A stretch of 64,000 bases of DNA from Bacillota bacterium (GCA_023399275.1 JAEWQH010000117.1:12538-76537); one strand, 5' to 3'. Numbered from the stretch's first letter, positions 44,347-52,837 are shown. Notes: a model not told the origin generated them from the sequence alone. Made by a program: numbers and translations.

Positions 44347-45131
44347 AGCGCGTCTGCATCCTCACCGGCGGCAGCGGCGGCATCGGCCGCGCGAGCGCCG
44401 ACCTGCTGGCAAAAAACGGTTTCACCGTCTATGAGCTCAGCCGAAGCGGAGCCGATGCGGGAGGCATTCGCCACATCACGGCGGATGTGACTGATCCTGC
44501 GCAGGTCAAGGCCGCCGTCGCACGGGTGCTCGCCGAACAGGGACAGATCGATCTGCTGGTCAACAACGCGGGCTTCGGCATCTCCGGGGCGGTGGAGTTC
44601 ACCGACCCGGCGGACGCGCTTGCGCAGCTCAACGTCAACTTCTTCGGCGCGCTGCACTGCATCCAGGCCGTTTTGCCGCAAATGCGCGCGCAGAAGCGAG
44701 GGCATATCGTCAATATCAGCTCCGTCGCAGCGCCGATCGCGATCCCGTTTCAGGCGTTTTACAGCGCAACCAAGGCCGCAACCAACTCCCTCACGCTCGC
44801 GTTGCGCAATGAGGTGAAACCCTTTGGCGTCAAAGTCTGCGCCATCCTGCCGGGCGATGTGAAGACGGGCTTCACCGCCGCGCGCAAGAAGAGCTGCGCG
44901 GGCGCCGAGGTATACGGCGCGGCGATCGACCGCGCTGTGCGCGTCATGGAGCACGATGAGCAAAACGGCATGCCGCCATCTCAGGTTGCAAAGGCCGTGC
45001 TCCGCGCGGCAACCGCAAAACACCCGTCCGCATTGACCACAGTCGGCTTTCCATACCGGGTGTTTGTGCTGCTGAACAAGCTCCTTCCCGCGACCTGGAC
45101 CAACGCGCTCGTGGGCCTGATCTACCGCTGA
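44343..45131 (+). CDS. Short-chain dehydrogenase/reductase, partner of the oxoamine synthase
   Basis: A 262-residue NAD(P)H-dependent classical SDR. Cofactor motif TGGSGGIGRA at 8-17, NNAG at 74-77, catalytic Ser126/127 and Tyr140-x3-Lys144 (YSATK). The C-terminal VLLNKLLPATWTNALVGLIYR is hydrophobic, which would fit a lipid substrate. The ATGA overlap with the upstream gene predicts that it reduces the product of the synthase, as 3-ketodihydrosphingosine reductase does. That role is inferred from context only. Confidence 0.85.
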   Translation: MKRVCILTGGSGGIGRASADLLAKNGFTVYELSRSGADAGGIRHITADVTDPAQVKAAVARVLAEQGQIDLLVNNAGFGISGAVEFTDPADALAQLNVNFFGALHCIQAVLPQMRAQKRGHIVNISSVAAPIAIPFQAFYSATKAATNSLTLALRNEVKPFGVKVCAILPGDVKTGFTAARKKSCAGAEVYGAAIDRAVRVMEHDEQNGMPPSQVAKAVLRAATAKHPSALTTVGFPYRVFVLLNKLLPATWTNALVGLIYR

Positions 45132-45740
45132 TTTCGTATGCTGAAACCGATCAGACCGCATGTCCCTGTGCGTCCGCGTGTCAACGAGCCCTCTTCTCTC
45201 ATCGACAACGCCCACAACCGGACATTGTGAAAAAGCGCCTCCTGTCGTACGATAAGCAACTGCGGCAGGAGGTTTTCCTATGGGGAAACATTGTTAGAAA
45301 GAAAAACTGTTGAAGGTTCCTGAACGGCAGAAGAACGGACATGCTGTTCCATTCCCGCTTGAATGGACAAATAGGCTTATCCGGTCGCGATCAAAGAGGA
45401 AAGGTGCGCCATGCGGCGGCGCAGGGATCGAAACGGATCAAGCGTCGGCGGTAGTGACGGCCACGGTTCCGATCGGCAAAAGCATGAAACTCAGATAGAA
45501 GAACGGGCCGAAACCGGTGCCAATCCTCCGGATCGTGCGTCTGTTCGGTACGCTGAAGTGCTTCCCCTCAAGGCAGTTTTATACCAAGAGCCGCATCGAA
45601 AAACCCGCATCCAGCCATTTTGATATTCCGTGATCCATTCGCTGGATCACAGCCGCTCCCAGCGCCCCAGTTCGGGCGTTTTTTCGTTTTTAGGCAAAGA
45701 AAAATCCCACCGAAACCGTATCTGCTTCGGTGGGATTAGC
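45132..45740. other. Gene-poor region between the SDR gene and the tRNA operon
   Basis: About 600 bases with only short, overlapping, unconvincing ORFs (for example 45310-45498 and 45411-45623 on the plus strand), none with a good ribosome site plus recognisable product. CCTCCTG ... CAGGAGG with TTTT after it (45238-45276) may end the SDR operon. GTGATCCA...TGGATCAC near 45630-45650 is a further small hairpin. The region may be a decayed gene. Confidence 0.45.
45238..45276 (+). terminator. Possible terminator of the SDR operon
   Basis: CCTCCTG (45238-45244) pairs with CAGGAGG (45266-45272), followed by TTTT. The 21-base loop is long, so this is a weak call. Confidence 0.4.
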
Positions 45741-45814
45741 TGGAGGCGCCACCCGGAATCGAACCGGGGGTGAAGGTTTTGCAGACCTCTGCCTTACCGC
45801 TTGGCTATGGCGCC
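45741..45814 (-). tRNA. tRNA-Cys (GCA)
   Basis: 74 bases with encoded CCA. The acceptor GGCGCCA pairs with TGGCGCC, the T-loop reads GGTTCGATTCC, and the anticodon GCA lies in CTGCAAAA. Last gene of the five-tRNA operon. Confidence 0.95.
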
Positions 45815-45850
45815 ATATGCAATTGCAAGGATTACGGGGGGTGACCAAGC

Positions 45851-45899
45851 CCATTCATGAGACGGCTTTATATACCTGCCTGCGCCGTCTCATGAATGG
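45851..45899. repeat. Perfect 16-bp inverted repeat between tRNA-Cys and tRNA-Gly
   Basis: Left arm CCATTCATGAGACGGC (45851-45866) and right arm GCCGTCTCATGAATGG (45884-45899) are exact complements around a 17-base loop. The right arm ends inside the CCA of tRNA-Gly. No T run follows, so it is not a standard terminator. Confidence 0.85.
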
Positions 45900-45972
45900 A
45901 GCGGGAGACGGGGCTCGAACCCGCCACCTCAGCCTTGGCAAGGCTGCGCTCTACCAAATGAGCTACTCCCGC
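45897..45972 (-). tRNA. tRNA-Gly (GCC)
   Basis: 76 bases with CCA. The acceptor GCGGGAG pairs with CTCCCGC; the anticodon loop CTTGCCAAG gives GCC. Its CCA end is part of the inverted repeat just downstream. Confidence 0.95.
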
Positions 45973-45980
45973 GAGGGGTC

Positions 45981-46056
45981 TGGTGCCTCAGAGTGGACTT
46001 GAACCACCGACACAGGGATTTTCAGTCCCTTGCTCTACCAACTGAGCTACCGAGGC
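45981..46056 (-). tRNA. tRNA-Phe (GAA)
   Basis: 76 bases with CCA. The acceptor GCCTCGG pairs with CTGAGGC including one G-T pair; the anticodon loop CTGAAAA gives GAA. Confidence 0.95.
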
Positions 46057-46061
46057 AAACG

Positions 46062-46138
46062 TGGCGACCCGGAGGGGGCTCGAACCCCTGACCTCCAGCG
46101 TGACAGGCTGGCGTACTAACCAACTGTACTACCGGGCC
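46062..46138 (-). tRNA. tRNA-Asp (GTC)
   Basis: 77 bases with CCA. The acceptor GGCCCGG pairs with CCGGGTC; discriminator G; the anticodon loop CTGTCAC gives GTC. Confidence 0.95.
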
Positions 46139-46144
46139 ACTAAG

Positions 46145-46220
46145 TGGTGGGAACAACAGGGCTCGAACCTGTGACCCCTTGCTTGTAAGGCAAGTGCTCT
46201 CCCAGCTGAGCTATGCTCCC
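46145..46220 (-). tRNA. tRNA-Val (TAC)
   Basis: 76 bases with CCA. The acceptor GGGAGCA pairs with TGTTCCC including one G-T pair; the anticodon loop CTTACAA gives TAC. First gene of the tRNA operon. Confidence 0.95.
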
Positions 46221-46243
46221 CCGCGCATCACAAATGCAAAATA

Positions 46244-46272
46244 AGTATAGCGGAGAAAGGATGCCCTGTCAA
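46244..46272 (-). promoter_or_regulatory. Strong promoter of the tRNA operon
   Basis: Minus strand: TTGACA (46272-46267), exactly 17 bases, TATACT (46249-46244). It lies 24 bases before tRNA-Val. Confidence 0.85.
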
Positions 46273-46500
46273 CGGCAAACTGATACATTTGGAGGAGAAA
46301 AAAAGCGCCGCGTCCGCTCGCGCGATCCGGCAAAAGAGAAGTCGCCGCTTTGCCGCACGGAAGCGGATCTTTCCGGAAAAGCGATGGTTTTTTGTGCTTT
46401 TGATTGCATGTGGCGCGGCAATGATATATAATATGGAAGCTTCGTGTGCGCGGCGGCATGCCCGCACCGGAAACTGGAAAGAGGAACGGAGGCGGATGCA

Positions 46501-47841
46501 ATGGAGCTTGCGAAAAAGCGGAAGACCGATACGAGAAGCCTCGTGCGCGCTGGGATCCTTTCCGCGCTGATCATCGTGATGACCGTTGTGCCTTATACCG
46601 GTTATATCAACTACGGTCTGGTGGAGATCACCACGCTGCATATCGTGGTCGCCGTCGGTGCAGTCATGCTCGGCTGGCAATACGGCGCGGTGCTGGGGTT
46701 GGTTTGGGGCGTTACCTGCGTTCTGCGCGCGCTGACCAACCCGCTTTGGGCCCCGTTTGTCAACCCGCTGGTTTCGCTCGTTCCGCGCGTGATCGTCGGC
46801 ATCGTAGCCGGGCTTACGGCGCAAGGGCTGCGCAAGCTGCGGCTGCGCTCCGGCCTGGTTGCGGCGCTCGCCGCCGCGGCGGCGACGCTGACCAACACCG
46901 TGCTCGTGCTCTCCGCACTCAAGCTTTTCTCGGCCGTACTCACAGGGATGCCGCTGCTGGGCACCATATACGGCACGCTTGTCGGCGTCAACGGCTCCAT
47001 TGAGCTCGTTGCCGCGGTTCTGCTCGTGCCGGCCATCGTTGCGGCGATCAGTCCCCGGGAAATCGTGCTCGGGATCGACATCGGCGCTTCCACAACGAAG
47101 TTTGCTTTGCTTAAAAACGGCAGATGCGTCAAGGAGTATCGCAAGCCGGACGGCCAGAGCCTCGATGAGGCACTCGACCACTTCGGTTATGCGGGCGTCA
47201 GGCGCATCGCGGTCACGGGGGTCGGCTCCGCGGCCATCCAGGAGGATCTGCGCGGGATTCCGACCGTTCATAAGGACGAGTTCCTCTCCGTTTCACGCGG
47301 GGCAACCAAGCTATCCAGGCGTTTCAATACGCTGGTAGTCAGCGTCGGCACCGGTACGTCGTTTACGCGCATCACCCCGATTCGCGCATGGCACGTCGGC
47401 GGCACCGGCCTCGGCGGCGGCATGCTCAAGGGACTCAGCGGCAGGCTCTGCGGCACGGAAAACATGGAGGAGCTGCAGTCGCTCGCAGCAATCGGTGACC
47501 TGCACGCCATCGACCTGCAACTGCGGGATGTATTCTCCGGCACGCTCTCGCACCTGACGCCGGGCGCGACCGTCGCAAACATGAGCAAGCTCTCCGAGCA
47601 ATCGCAGCGCGCAGACATCGCAGCGGGGCTTTGCAATATGATCTTCCAATCCATCGGTGTGATGGCGGTGTTCGCGGCAAAGCGGCACCTGACGCGAACT
47701 ATCGTGCTGGTCGGCACGATTACGGACTGGCCCATCGCGCAGCGCAGCCTCGACGAGGTCTCCGACCTGCACAACGTCCGGTTCATCGTGCCGGATCACG
47801 CGGCGTTTGCCACCGCGATCGGCGCGGCGCTTTCGGAGTGA
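46501..47841 (+). CDS. coaW: Fusion of ECF transporter S component and type II pantothenate kinase
   Basis: A 446-residue protein with two complete parts. Residues about 15-184 are a six-helix ECF substrate-binding component (LVRAGILSALIIVMTVVP, then EITTLHIVVAVGAVMLGW and NPLVSLVPRVIVGIVAGL). Residues about 187-446 are a type II pantothenate kinase: the phosphate loop GIDIGASTTKFAL (191-203), SVGTGTSF, GGTGLGGGMLKGL, and a C-terminal GTITDWP stretch. The kinase part matches the length of stand-alone CoaW. The joined form suggests that imported pantothenate is phosphorylated at once, the first step of coenzyme A synthesis. GGAGGCGG precedes the ATG, and there is no stop between the parts. A shared EcfAAT module is not in the window. 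Confidence 0.88.
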   Translation: MELAKKRKTDTRSLVRAGILSALIIVMTVVPYTGYINYGLVEITTLHIVVAVGAVMLGWQYGAVLGLVWGVTCVLRALTNPLWAPFVNPLVSLVPRVIVGIVAGLTAQGLRKLRLRSGLVAALAAAAATLTNTVLVLSALKLFSAVLTGMPLLGTIYGTLVGVNGSIELVAAVLLVPAIVAAISPREIVLGIDIGASTTKFALLKNGRCVKEYRKPDGQSLDEALDHFGYAGVRRIAVTGVGSAAIQEDLRGIPTVHKDEFLSVSRGATKLSRRFNTLVVSVGTGTSFTRITPIRAWHVGGTGLGGGMLKGLSGRLCGTENMEELQSLAAIGDLHAIDLQLRDVFSGTLSHLTPGATVANMSKLSEQSQRADIAAGLCNMIFQSIGVMAVFAAKRHLTRTIVLVGTITDWPIAQRSLDEVSDLHNVRFIVPDHAAFATAIGAALSE

Positions 47842-47866
47842 TGTTCCCGCATCAGACGCTTCTTTC

Positions 47867-47892
47867 AAAGAGCGCTTGACGGTGCTCTTTTT
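47867..47892 (+). terminator. Terminator between the PanK fusion and hom
   Basis: AAAGAGC pairs with GCTCTTT, followed by TTC after five T in a row. It separates the fusion gene from hom. Confidence 0.7.
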
Positions 47893-47919
47893 CAGTGAGA
47901 GACAGATACAGGAGGAAAT

Positions 47920-49209
47920 GTGAAACACTATTCAGTCGCCCTGTTGGGCTTTGGAACAGTTGGCAGCGGCGTTTACCGCATCATCAGCGAAAACGGCGCG
48001 CAGATCACACACCGCGAGAGCATCGAGCTCTCCGTTGGCCGCATACTGGTGCGCGACTTTGAGCATGAGCCGAATTTGAACCTGGCGCCGCGCGCGCGCT
48101 TCACTACTTCGTTTGATGAAATCCTTGCAGACCCCGCGATCGACATCGTGGTCGAGTGCATGGGCGGCATCGAACCGGCCAGGAGCTTCATCCTCCGCGC
48201 ACTCGGGGCGGGAAAGACGGTCGTCACGTCCAACAAAGAGGTCATGAGCAAGAACTGGCCTGCGTTTGAACGGGCCGCCAAGCAGACCGGCGCAGGGCTT
48301 TATCTGGAGGCGACGGTCGGCGGCGGCATCCCGATCATTCGCACGATTCTCGACTCCATGCAGGCAAACAACATCACCCGCGTGATGGGCATCATCAACG
48401 GCACGACGAACTATATCCTCACGCAGATGACCGAGCACGGCCAGAGCTTTGCAGATGCGCTCAAGGATGCGCAGGCGCTCGGTTATGCGGAGGCTGACCC
48501 CACGGCGGATGTGGAGGGCTATGACGCGATGTATAAGCTCTCGATCCTCTCGTCCATGGCGTTTCATGCGCATATGCCCATCGATGTGATCTACCGCGAA
48601 GGGATCACAAAGCTGACCAAGGCAGACTTTGAAACCGCGCAGCTGCTCGATTACCGCATCAAGCTGCTGGCCATCGGCAAGAAAAACGGCAATCGAATCG
48701 AAGTGCGCGTGCATCCCACGATGATCCCGGTTACGCACCCGCTCGCGAGCGTACGCGGCGTGTTCAACGCGATCTTCCTCACGGGGCACGCGGTAGACGA
48801 CGTGATGCTCTACGGCCGCGGCGCGGGTTGCATGCCGACCGCGAGCGCGGTGGTAAGCGATATCGTATACGCCTGCCACCATGAGAAGCAGCATAAATAC
48901 ATGACCTTTGTCAACGAGGAGCACATCAGCAGCGAAATCGAGTTGGTGAAGGACTTTCAGTGCATCTACTGCATCCGCCTGCATGTGGCCGACAGGCCGG
49001 GCACGATGGCCGCGATTGCGGCGGCGTTTGCTGAGCAGGGCGTGTCGCTCAAGAGCGTTATCCAATTGGGGGTAAATGACGGCGTCTCTTCGCATATCAC
49101 GTTTCTGACGCATACGGCGAGCGAGTTCGGCGTGCGCGAAGCACTCAAGAAGATCGAAGCGCTTTCGTGCGTGAGCGCAGTGGAGAGCGTTATCCGCGCA
49201 GAAGAGTAA
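47920..49209 (+). CDS. hom: Homoserine dehydrogenase
   Basis: Reduces aspartate semialdehyde to homoserine for threonine and methionine synthesis. The 429-residue protein has the NAD(P) fold GFGTVGSGV (residues 10-18), the TSNKEVMSKNW block, GIINGTTNYILTQM and the catalytic ADPTADVEGYDAMYKLSIL segment. A C-terminal ACT domain (about residues 348-429, HVADRPGTMAAIAAAFAE) suggests feedback control by threonine. GTG is the start codon, with AGGAGG upstream. Confidence 0.96.
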   Translation: MKHYSVALLGFGTVGSGVYRIISENGAQITHRESIELSVGRILVRDFEHEPNLNLAPRARFTTSFDEILADPAIDIVVECMGGIEPARSFILRALGAGKTVVTSNKEVMSKNWPAFERAAKQTGAGLYLEATVGGGIPIIRTILDSMQANNITRVMGIINGTTNYILTQMTEHGQSFADALKDAQALGYAEADPTADVEGYDAMYKLSILSSMAFHAHMPIDVIYREGITKLTKADFETAQLLDYRIKLLAIGKKNGNRIEVRVHPTMIPVTHPLASVRGVFNAIFLTGHAVDDVMLYGRGAGCMPTASAVVSDIVYACHHEKQHKYMTFVNEEHISSEIELVKDFQCIYCIRLHVADRPGTMAAIAAAFAEQGVSLKSVIQLGVNDGVSSHITFLTHTASEFGVREALKKIEALSCVSAVESVIRAEE

Positions 49210-49231
49210 CTGCGGATTGTGGAAATAACAC

Positions 49232-49260
49232 TTGCAATGAACGGCTGGCTTCGCTATAAT
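49232..49260 (+). promoter_or_regulatory. Promoter of tRNA-Thr
   Basis: TTGCAA (49232-49237), 17 bases, TATAAT (49255-49260), 14 bases before the tRNA. Confidence 0.8.
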
Positions 49261-49273
49261 GTTCGTTGCGAGC

Positions 49274-49349
49274 GCTGATGTAGCTCAGTCGGTAGAGCAC
49301 CTCATTGGTAATGAGGAGGTAGGCAGTTCGAATCTGCTCATCAGCTCCA
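49274..49349 (+). tRNA. tRNA-Thr (GGT)
   Basis: 76 bases with encoded CCA. The acceptor GCTGATG pairs with CATCAGC; the anticodon loop TTGGTAA gives GGT. It has its own promoter and terminator. Confidence 0.95.
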
Positions 49350-49358
49350 AAGAGAGAA

Positions 49359-49387
49359 TGCATCCCCATCACGGGGGTGCATTTTTG
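49359..49387 (+). terminator. Terminator after tRNA-Thr
   Basis: ATGCATCCCC pairs with GGGGGTGCAT (one mismatch or G-T pair), followed by TTTTTG. Confidence 0.85.
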
Positions 49388-49557
49388 CTTGGATTATATG
49401 GCCAAAGCGAGCCGATCATCAGGCGGCACCGGCAGTTCCGCTCATAAAAGTAAGGATGCATGCGTCCGATTGGCAGGCGCATCGGTGCGCCGTAAAGCCG
49501 CGAGAAAGCGGGAGGCGCGGCAGCCCGGGAATCTTCCGCCGTAACGCGGGGGCACTT

Positions 49558-49580
49558 CCCAAAAGCCGGCCTCCGGCTTT
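49558..49580 (-). terminator. Hairpin at the end of the DUF4405-like gene
   Basis: AAAGCCGG and CCGGCTTT pair across a short loop, overlapping the stop codon of the gene; TTTT follows on the minus strand. Confidence 0.5.
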
Positions 49581-50559
49581 AATCCTGCAGGATATCCGCC
49601 TGCAAATCGATTTCCGGCAACGTCGCAGACACGGGCTCGTCGGGATCATGCTTCTTTTTTCTGCCGGCGAGCCGCAGCACCCCGTATGTTGCCGCCGCAA
49701 AGAACGAGATGATTCCGGTATACTGCGCAATCAACAGCAACGCGCTTTCGGAGTCCTCCTCGCCTCGGCCTTCCTCTTGTCCTTCGCCTCCGTTTTGACC
49801 GTCACCCCGGCCTTGACCACGTCCGCCGCCAAACGCGCCATCCGCGCCGCTCTGCGGCAGAGAACCGTTGTCCTGCGAGAACTCCGGCAGTTCGCTGATA
49901 TCGCTCGGTAGCGCCCCAGAGGAGCCATCCAGCGCGGGCGCACCGCTCGGTTCAAAATCCCCGCGCGAAAACTGCGCGGCTTGCAGCGGTGCGGTGAGCA
50001 GGCTGGCAAAGCTTGAGGTGACCAGGCTGTATCCGCCAAAGCCGACGATGCACGCAAGCACGACTGCAAGCGCAGCCCGGATCGCAACGGGAACGCTCTT
50101 TCGAAACAGCCGGCCAACGAGAGGATCCGCGTGCAGCCCCAAATGCACGCCCGTCAGAATGACGGCGAGTGCCGATGCGAAGTTGTGCAGCGCCCTGTAG
50201 TTGCCGCTGATGCGGACCTGGAACACAACCTTGCTGATGAGCACGCCGGATATGCCGACAGTAATGAACGAAAGCAGCAACAGCGTATCGACGATATAAC
50301 GCGCACGCACCAGCCCCGGCGTATTCTTGGCAAACACGCCGCGCATCGTAGCGCCGGCTTTGCGTGCGCCAACGAGCAGATGAATGACAAGCAGGCCGAT
50401 CAGCGCGAGCCCGCCCACTTCATGGAACGACAAGCTGATCACCTGTTTTTGATACATGAGCGTCAAAAGCACAAGCATGACGGCATCCAGCGCGAGCCTG
50501 AGCGTGCGAGCCCGCCCTGCGCCGGGGTGCCTTGGTCGTGGTGTATCCATATAGAGCAT
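49579..50559 (-). CDS. DUF4405/cytochrome b561-like membrane protein
   Basis: A 326-residue membrane protein with about six helices. Helices 2-4 carry pairs of histidines suited to heme: SFHEVGGLALIGLLVIHLLVG and YRALHNFASALAVILTGVHLGLH. This is the layout of DUF4405 proteins seen beside FMN-binding or iron-sulfur electron-transfer proteins. A Gly/Asp/Glu-rich extracytoplasmic linker (GGGRGQGRGDGQNGGEGQEE) precedes the last helix. ATG 50559 and ATG 50550 are both possible; AGGAGG lies 3 or 12 bases away. No partner redox gene is adjacent. Confidence 0.75.
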   Translation of the reverse strand: MLYMDTPRPRHPGAGRARTLRLALDAVMLVLLTLMYQKQVISLSFHEVGGLALIGLLVIHLLVGARKAGATMRGVFAKNTPGLVRARYIVDTLLLLSFITVGISGVLISKVVFQVRISGNYRALHNFASALAVILTGVHLGLHADPLVGRLFRKSVPVAIRAALAVVLACIVGFGGYSLVTSSFASLLTAPLQAAQFSRGDFEPSGAPALDGSSGALPSDISELPEFSQDNGSLPQSGADGAFGGGRGQGRGDGQNGGEGQEEGRGEEDSESALLLIAQYTGIISFFAAATYGVLRLAGRKKKHDPDEPVSATLPEIDLQADILQD

Positions 50560-50950
50560 GCGCCTCCTGTGGTGGATATAAAAAGCATACGCATAAATAT
50601 GGCAGGCGGCGCGGAGCAAAAAAGGCGAGATTTTGACAGATTACAGCAAAAAACCGCACATTCCTGTGCGGCCGTTCTGTCAAAAAGCCTGTTCTTGCGA
50701 ACCCGAATGAAATTCTTTGCATCCATCAGGAATGAAGCAAACAAGAGATGCGATGAAACAAAAAAGATTGATCGCAAAAAACCGAGCGGTGTTTGCGTTT
50801 ATCATGGCACAGACCAGGCAGCGGAGCGGCCCGAATGGATTTTGGATGGGTCTGCAAAAAGGACGCGAAGATGCAACCGCTACCCCAGAACCGTGCAGCG
50901 ATTGCGAGCCGCACGCATGGCAAGGCCTTGCAGAATCACTCGCATGCGAT

Positions 50951-51958
50951 TCATATGTTTTCTCGTCCCTTTACAGCGGAGGGCTTTCCATCGTACAACC
51001 GGTGCAGCGTTTCCCATTCCGGTGCAGCGGCGCGCAGCGCATCGAAGGCAGGCATGGAATAACCCGGCGCGTCTTCCCGAAGCCTGTGAAAAGCCGCGTC
51101 AAGCCCCTCCATCTCGGTAACGGCGTGGCGGCAGTGGTCGGATGCCGCCAACTCACCCACGGCGGTTTTGGCCATAAGCCCAAGCAGCGCGGACATGAAA
51201 GCGCGCTTCCCGCCGGACGCATAATACGCCTCATCTCCATCGGGCAACACGGGAATATCCAGCACGCGCAAAAGGCCGCAGGCTTCTCCCGCCGCGTCCA
51301 GCACCAGCCTGCGCTGAGACCGGGTTGTTTTTCGCAGGTCACAATCCACGGCATAGCACAGATACGCCACCGGCAGGATCAGCGTCAGATGCGTCTTATA
51401 CCAGCCGTCCATATCCCGCACCCAGGTCAGGCGGTACTTTGTCCCCGCAAACAGGGTGGTGATTGCCGCCTTTTCGGCCGCACTCGCCTCCCGGTGAAGC
51501 CCGCCCAGACTCATGGAGCCGCCGCGGAAACGCACGCAGTGGATCATGCCGCCCTCCCGTCTTCCGGCGGTACCCTGAAAGCCAAACAGAACGGTCTTCG
51601 GCGTCTTCGTTTTGGCGAGTATGCGTGCTTCGCACGCCGGAGCGGACATATTGTTGCCCACCAGCACCACAAGGGGCGTGTTCACGGCAGCCAGGTCATC
51701 CAGAATGTCCGCCATCTGCTGGTGCTGCATAACGGCAAACACCGCGTCATACCGCGCGCCGGACGGCACAGTTTCCAGAATTTTGGGATCATCTACCGTT
51801 GTTTTGCGCTGAAGCCGGTGCCGGATGACCAGCCCGTTTTGCATGAGGGCATCCTTCCACGTACCCCGGGCCAGCAGGGAAACGTCCTGTCCCGCCGCAC
51901 ACAGCGTATGGGCGAGATATCCGCCAATGACCCCCGCACCATAAACGAGAACCTCCAT
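50951..51958 (-). CDS. Ketopantoate reductase-family oxidoreductase
   Basis: A 335-residue protein with the N-terminal NADPH fold GAGVIGGYLA (residues 7-16) and the PanE/ApbA C-terminal helical domain. The family converts ketopantoate to pantoate, but many members lie outside pantothenate synthesis and this one sits at the end of a methyltransferase/hydrolase operon. GAGGACGAAAC precedes the ATG at 51958. It is 38 bp downstream of a methyltransferase gene, so it probably belongs to that operon. Substrate not evident. Confidence 0.8.
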   Translation of the reverse strand: MEVLVYGAGVIGGYLAHTLCAAGQDVSLLARGTWKDALMQNGLVIRHRLQRKTTVDDPKILETVPSGARYDAVFAVMQHQQMADILDDLAAVNTPLVVLVGNNMSAPACEARILAKTKTPKTVLFGFQGTAGRREGGMIHCVRFRGGSMSLGGLHREASAAEKAAITTLFAGTKYRLTWVRDMDGWYKTHLTLILPVAYLCYAVDCDLRKTTRSQRRLVLDAAGEACGLLRVLDIPVLPDGDEAYYASGGKRAFMSALLGLMAKTAVGELAASDHCRHAVTEMEGLDAAFHRLREDAPGYSMPAFDALRAAAPEWETLHRLYDGKPSAVKGRENI

Positions 51959-51996
51959 GTTTCGTCCTCTTTCCGAGGCATTTTGCCCCTTCGTTA

Positions 51997-52824
51997 TCAT
52001 TTGAATTCTATCTGAATGATCTGGGCGAGACGGCTCCGGTCAAAAAACCGGAACAGCCCGCGGATCAAAGGACTCCAGCGCCTGTCTAGGGGCCGGTAAC
52101 CCGAGAGGTAGTTTTTTCGCGTGACCTTTTTGAAGCGCTCCGACCAGAGGGGCAGCTCCCGCTCCGCGTCCCGAACGCTGAAAAAGGCCCCGACCTTATC
52201 CATCTGCGCCGCCTTGAGCCAGGTTTTGCGCATAAGGCGCACGCCGAGCGGCGAAGTCGCGTCAAAAGCGATCCGTCCGCCGGGAAAGCGCTCCGCCATC
52301 GCGCAAAGGAGCCTGGCAATCTGATCTGTTTGAAAGTAATAGAACACCCCGGCTGCGATGAACACCGCCCCGTCCTCCGGGCAAAAGTCCAGTGCGTCGA
52401 ACCAGGCCGTATCCGCCAGATCGCAGGGTACGTTTTGTTCCCGCTCTCCGGGAGACAGCAGTTCGTTTCGTGCGGCAATGACGTCGGGCAGGTCGAGATT
52501 ATAGCCCTTTGCACCGCCGTTGTCCACCTGGGAAAAGCTGGTGTCCAGCCCGCAGCCCAGATTCACCACGCAGGCACGGGGATGCGCATCCAGATAATCC
52601 CGAATTTCGCAGCACAGGTCGTATTGGCGAATGCCTCCCTGGAGCGCTCCGAACAAGGGCATTTTCTTTCCGTTTGCCGCAAAGTCATAGTCGATGCTGT
52701 CAATCAGCGTTTGACACGCCGGGTCTGAAAACAAGTCCGGATATCGGTCCATGCAGATTTTCCGGGCGTAGAGCGGGATGACCAACGTCTCCTGCACGGT
52801 GTTTTTTTCGATAGAATGCTTCAT
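51997..52824 (-). CDS. LCM-type S-adenosylmethionine-dependent methyltransferase
   Basis: A 275-residue enzyme of the leucine-carboxyl-methyltransferase superfamily. The N-terminal TLVIPLYARKICMDRYPDLFSDPAC and the SAM motif VVNLGCGLDTSF (near residue 94) are characteristic, with the downstream AAGVFYYFQTDQIARLL stretch. Relatives methylate small carboxylates, tetracenomycin-type polyketides or O-methylate natural products. GGGAG lies before the ATG. It is in the TetR-led operon, next to the decayed hydrolase. Confidence 0.85.
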   Translation of the reverse strand: MKHSIEKNTVQETLVIPLYARKICMDRYPDLFSDPACQTLIDSIDYDFAANGKKMPLFGALQGGIRQYDLCCEIRDYLDAHPRACVVNLGCGLDTSFSQVDNGGAKGYNLDLPDVIAARNELLSPGEREQNVPCDLADTAWFDALDFCPEDGAVFIAAGVFYYFQTDQIARLLCAMAERFPGGRIAFDATSPLGVRLMRKTWLKAAQMDKVGAFFSVRDAERELPLWSERFKKVTRKNYLSGYRPLDRRWSPLIRGLFRFFDRSRLAQIIQIEFK

Positions 52825-52837
52825 TTCGTTTCTCCCT

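Noticed and set aside
45310..45623. Short plus-strand ORFs upstream of the tRNA operon as genes or integrase remnants
   Set aside because: They overlap in different frames, lack good ribosome sites and show no integrase or other family motif. No attachment-site duplication of a tRNA end was found.
46062..46220. Adjacent tRNA genes as an integration hotspot with att sites
   Set aside because: All five tRNAs are complete, closely spaced and served by one promoter. No partial tRNA copy or recombinase is present in the window.
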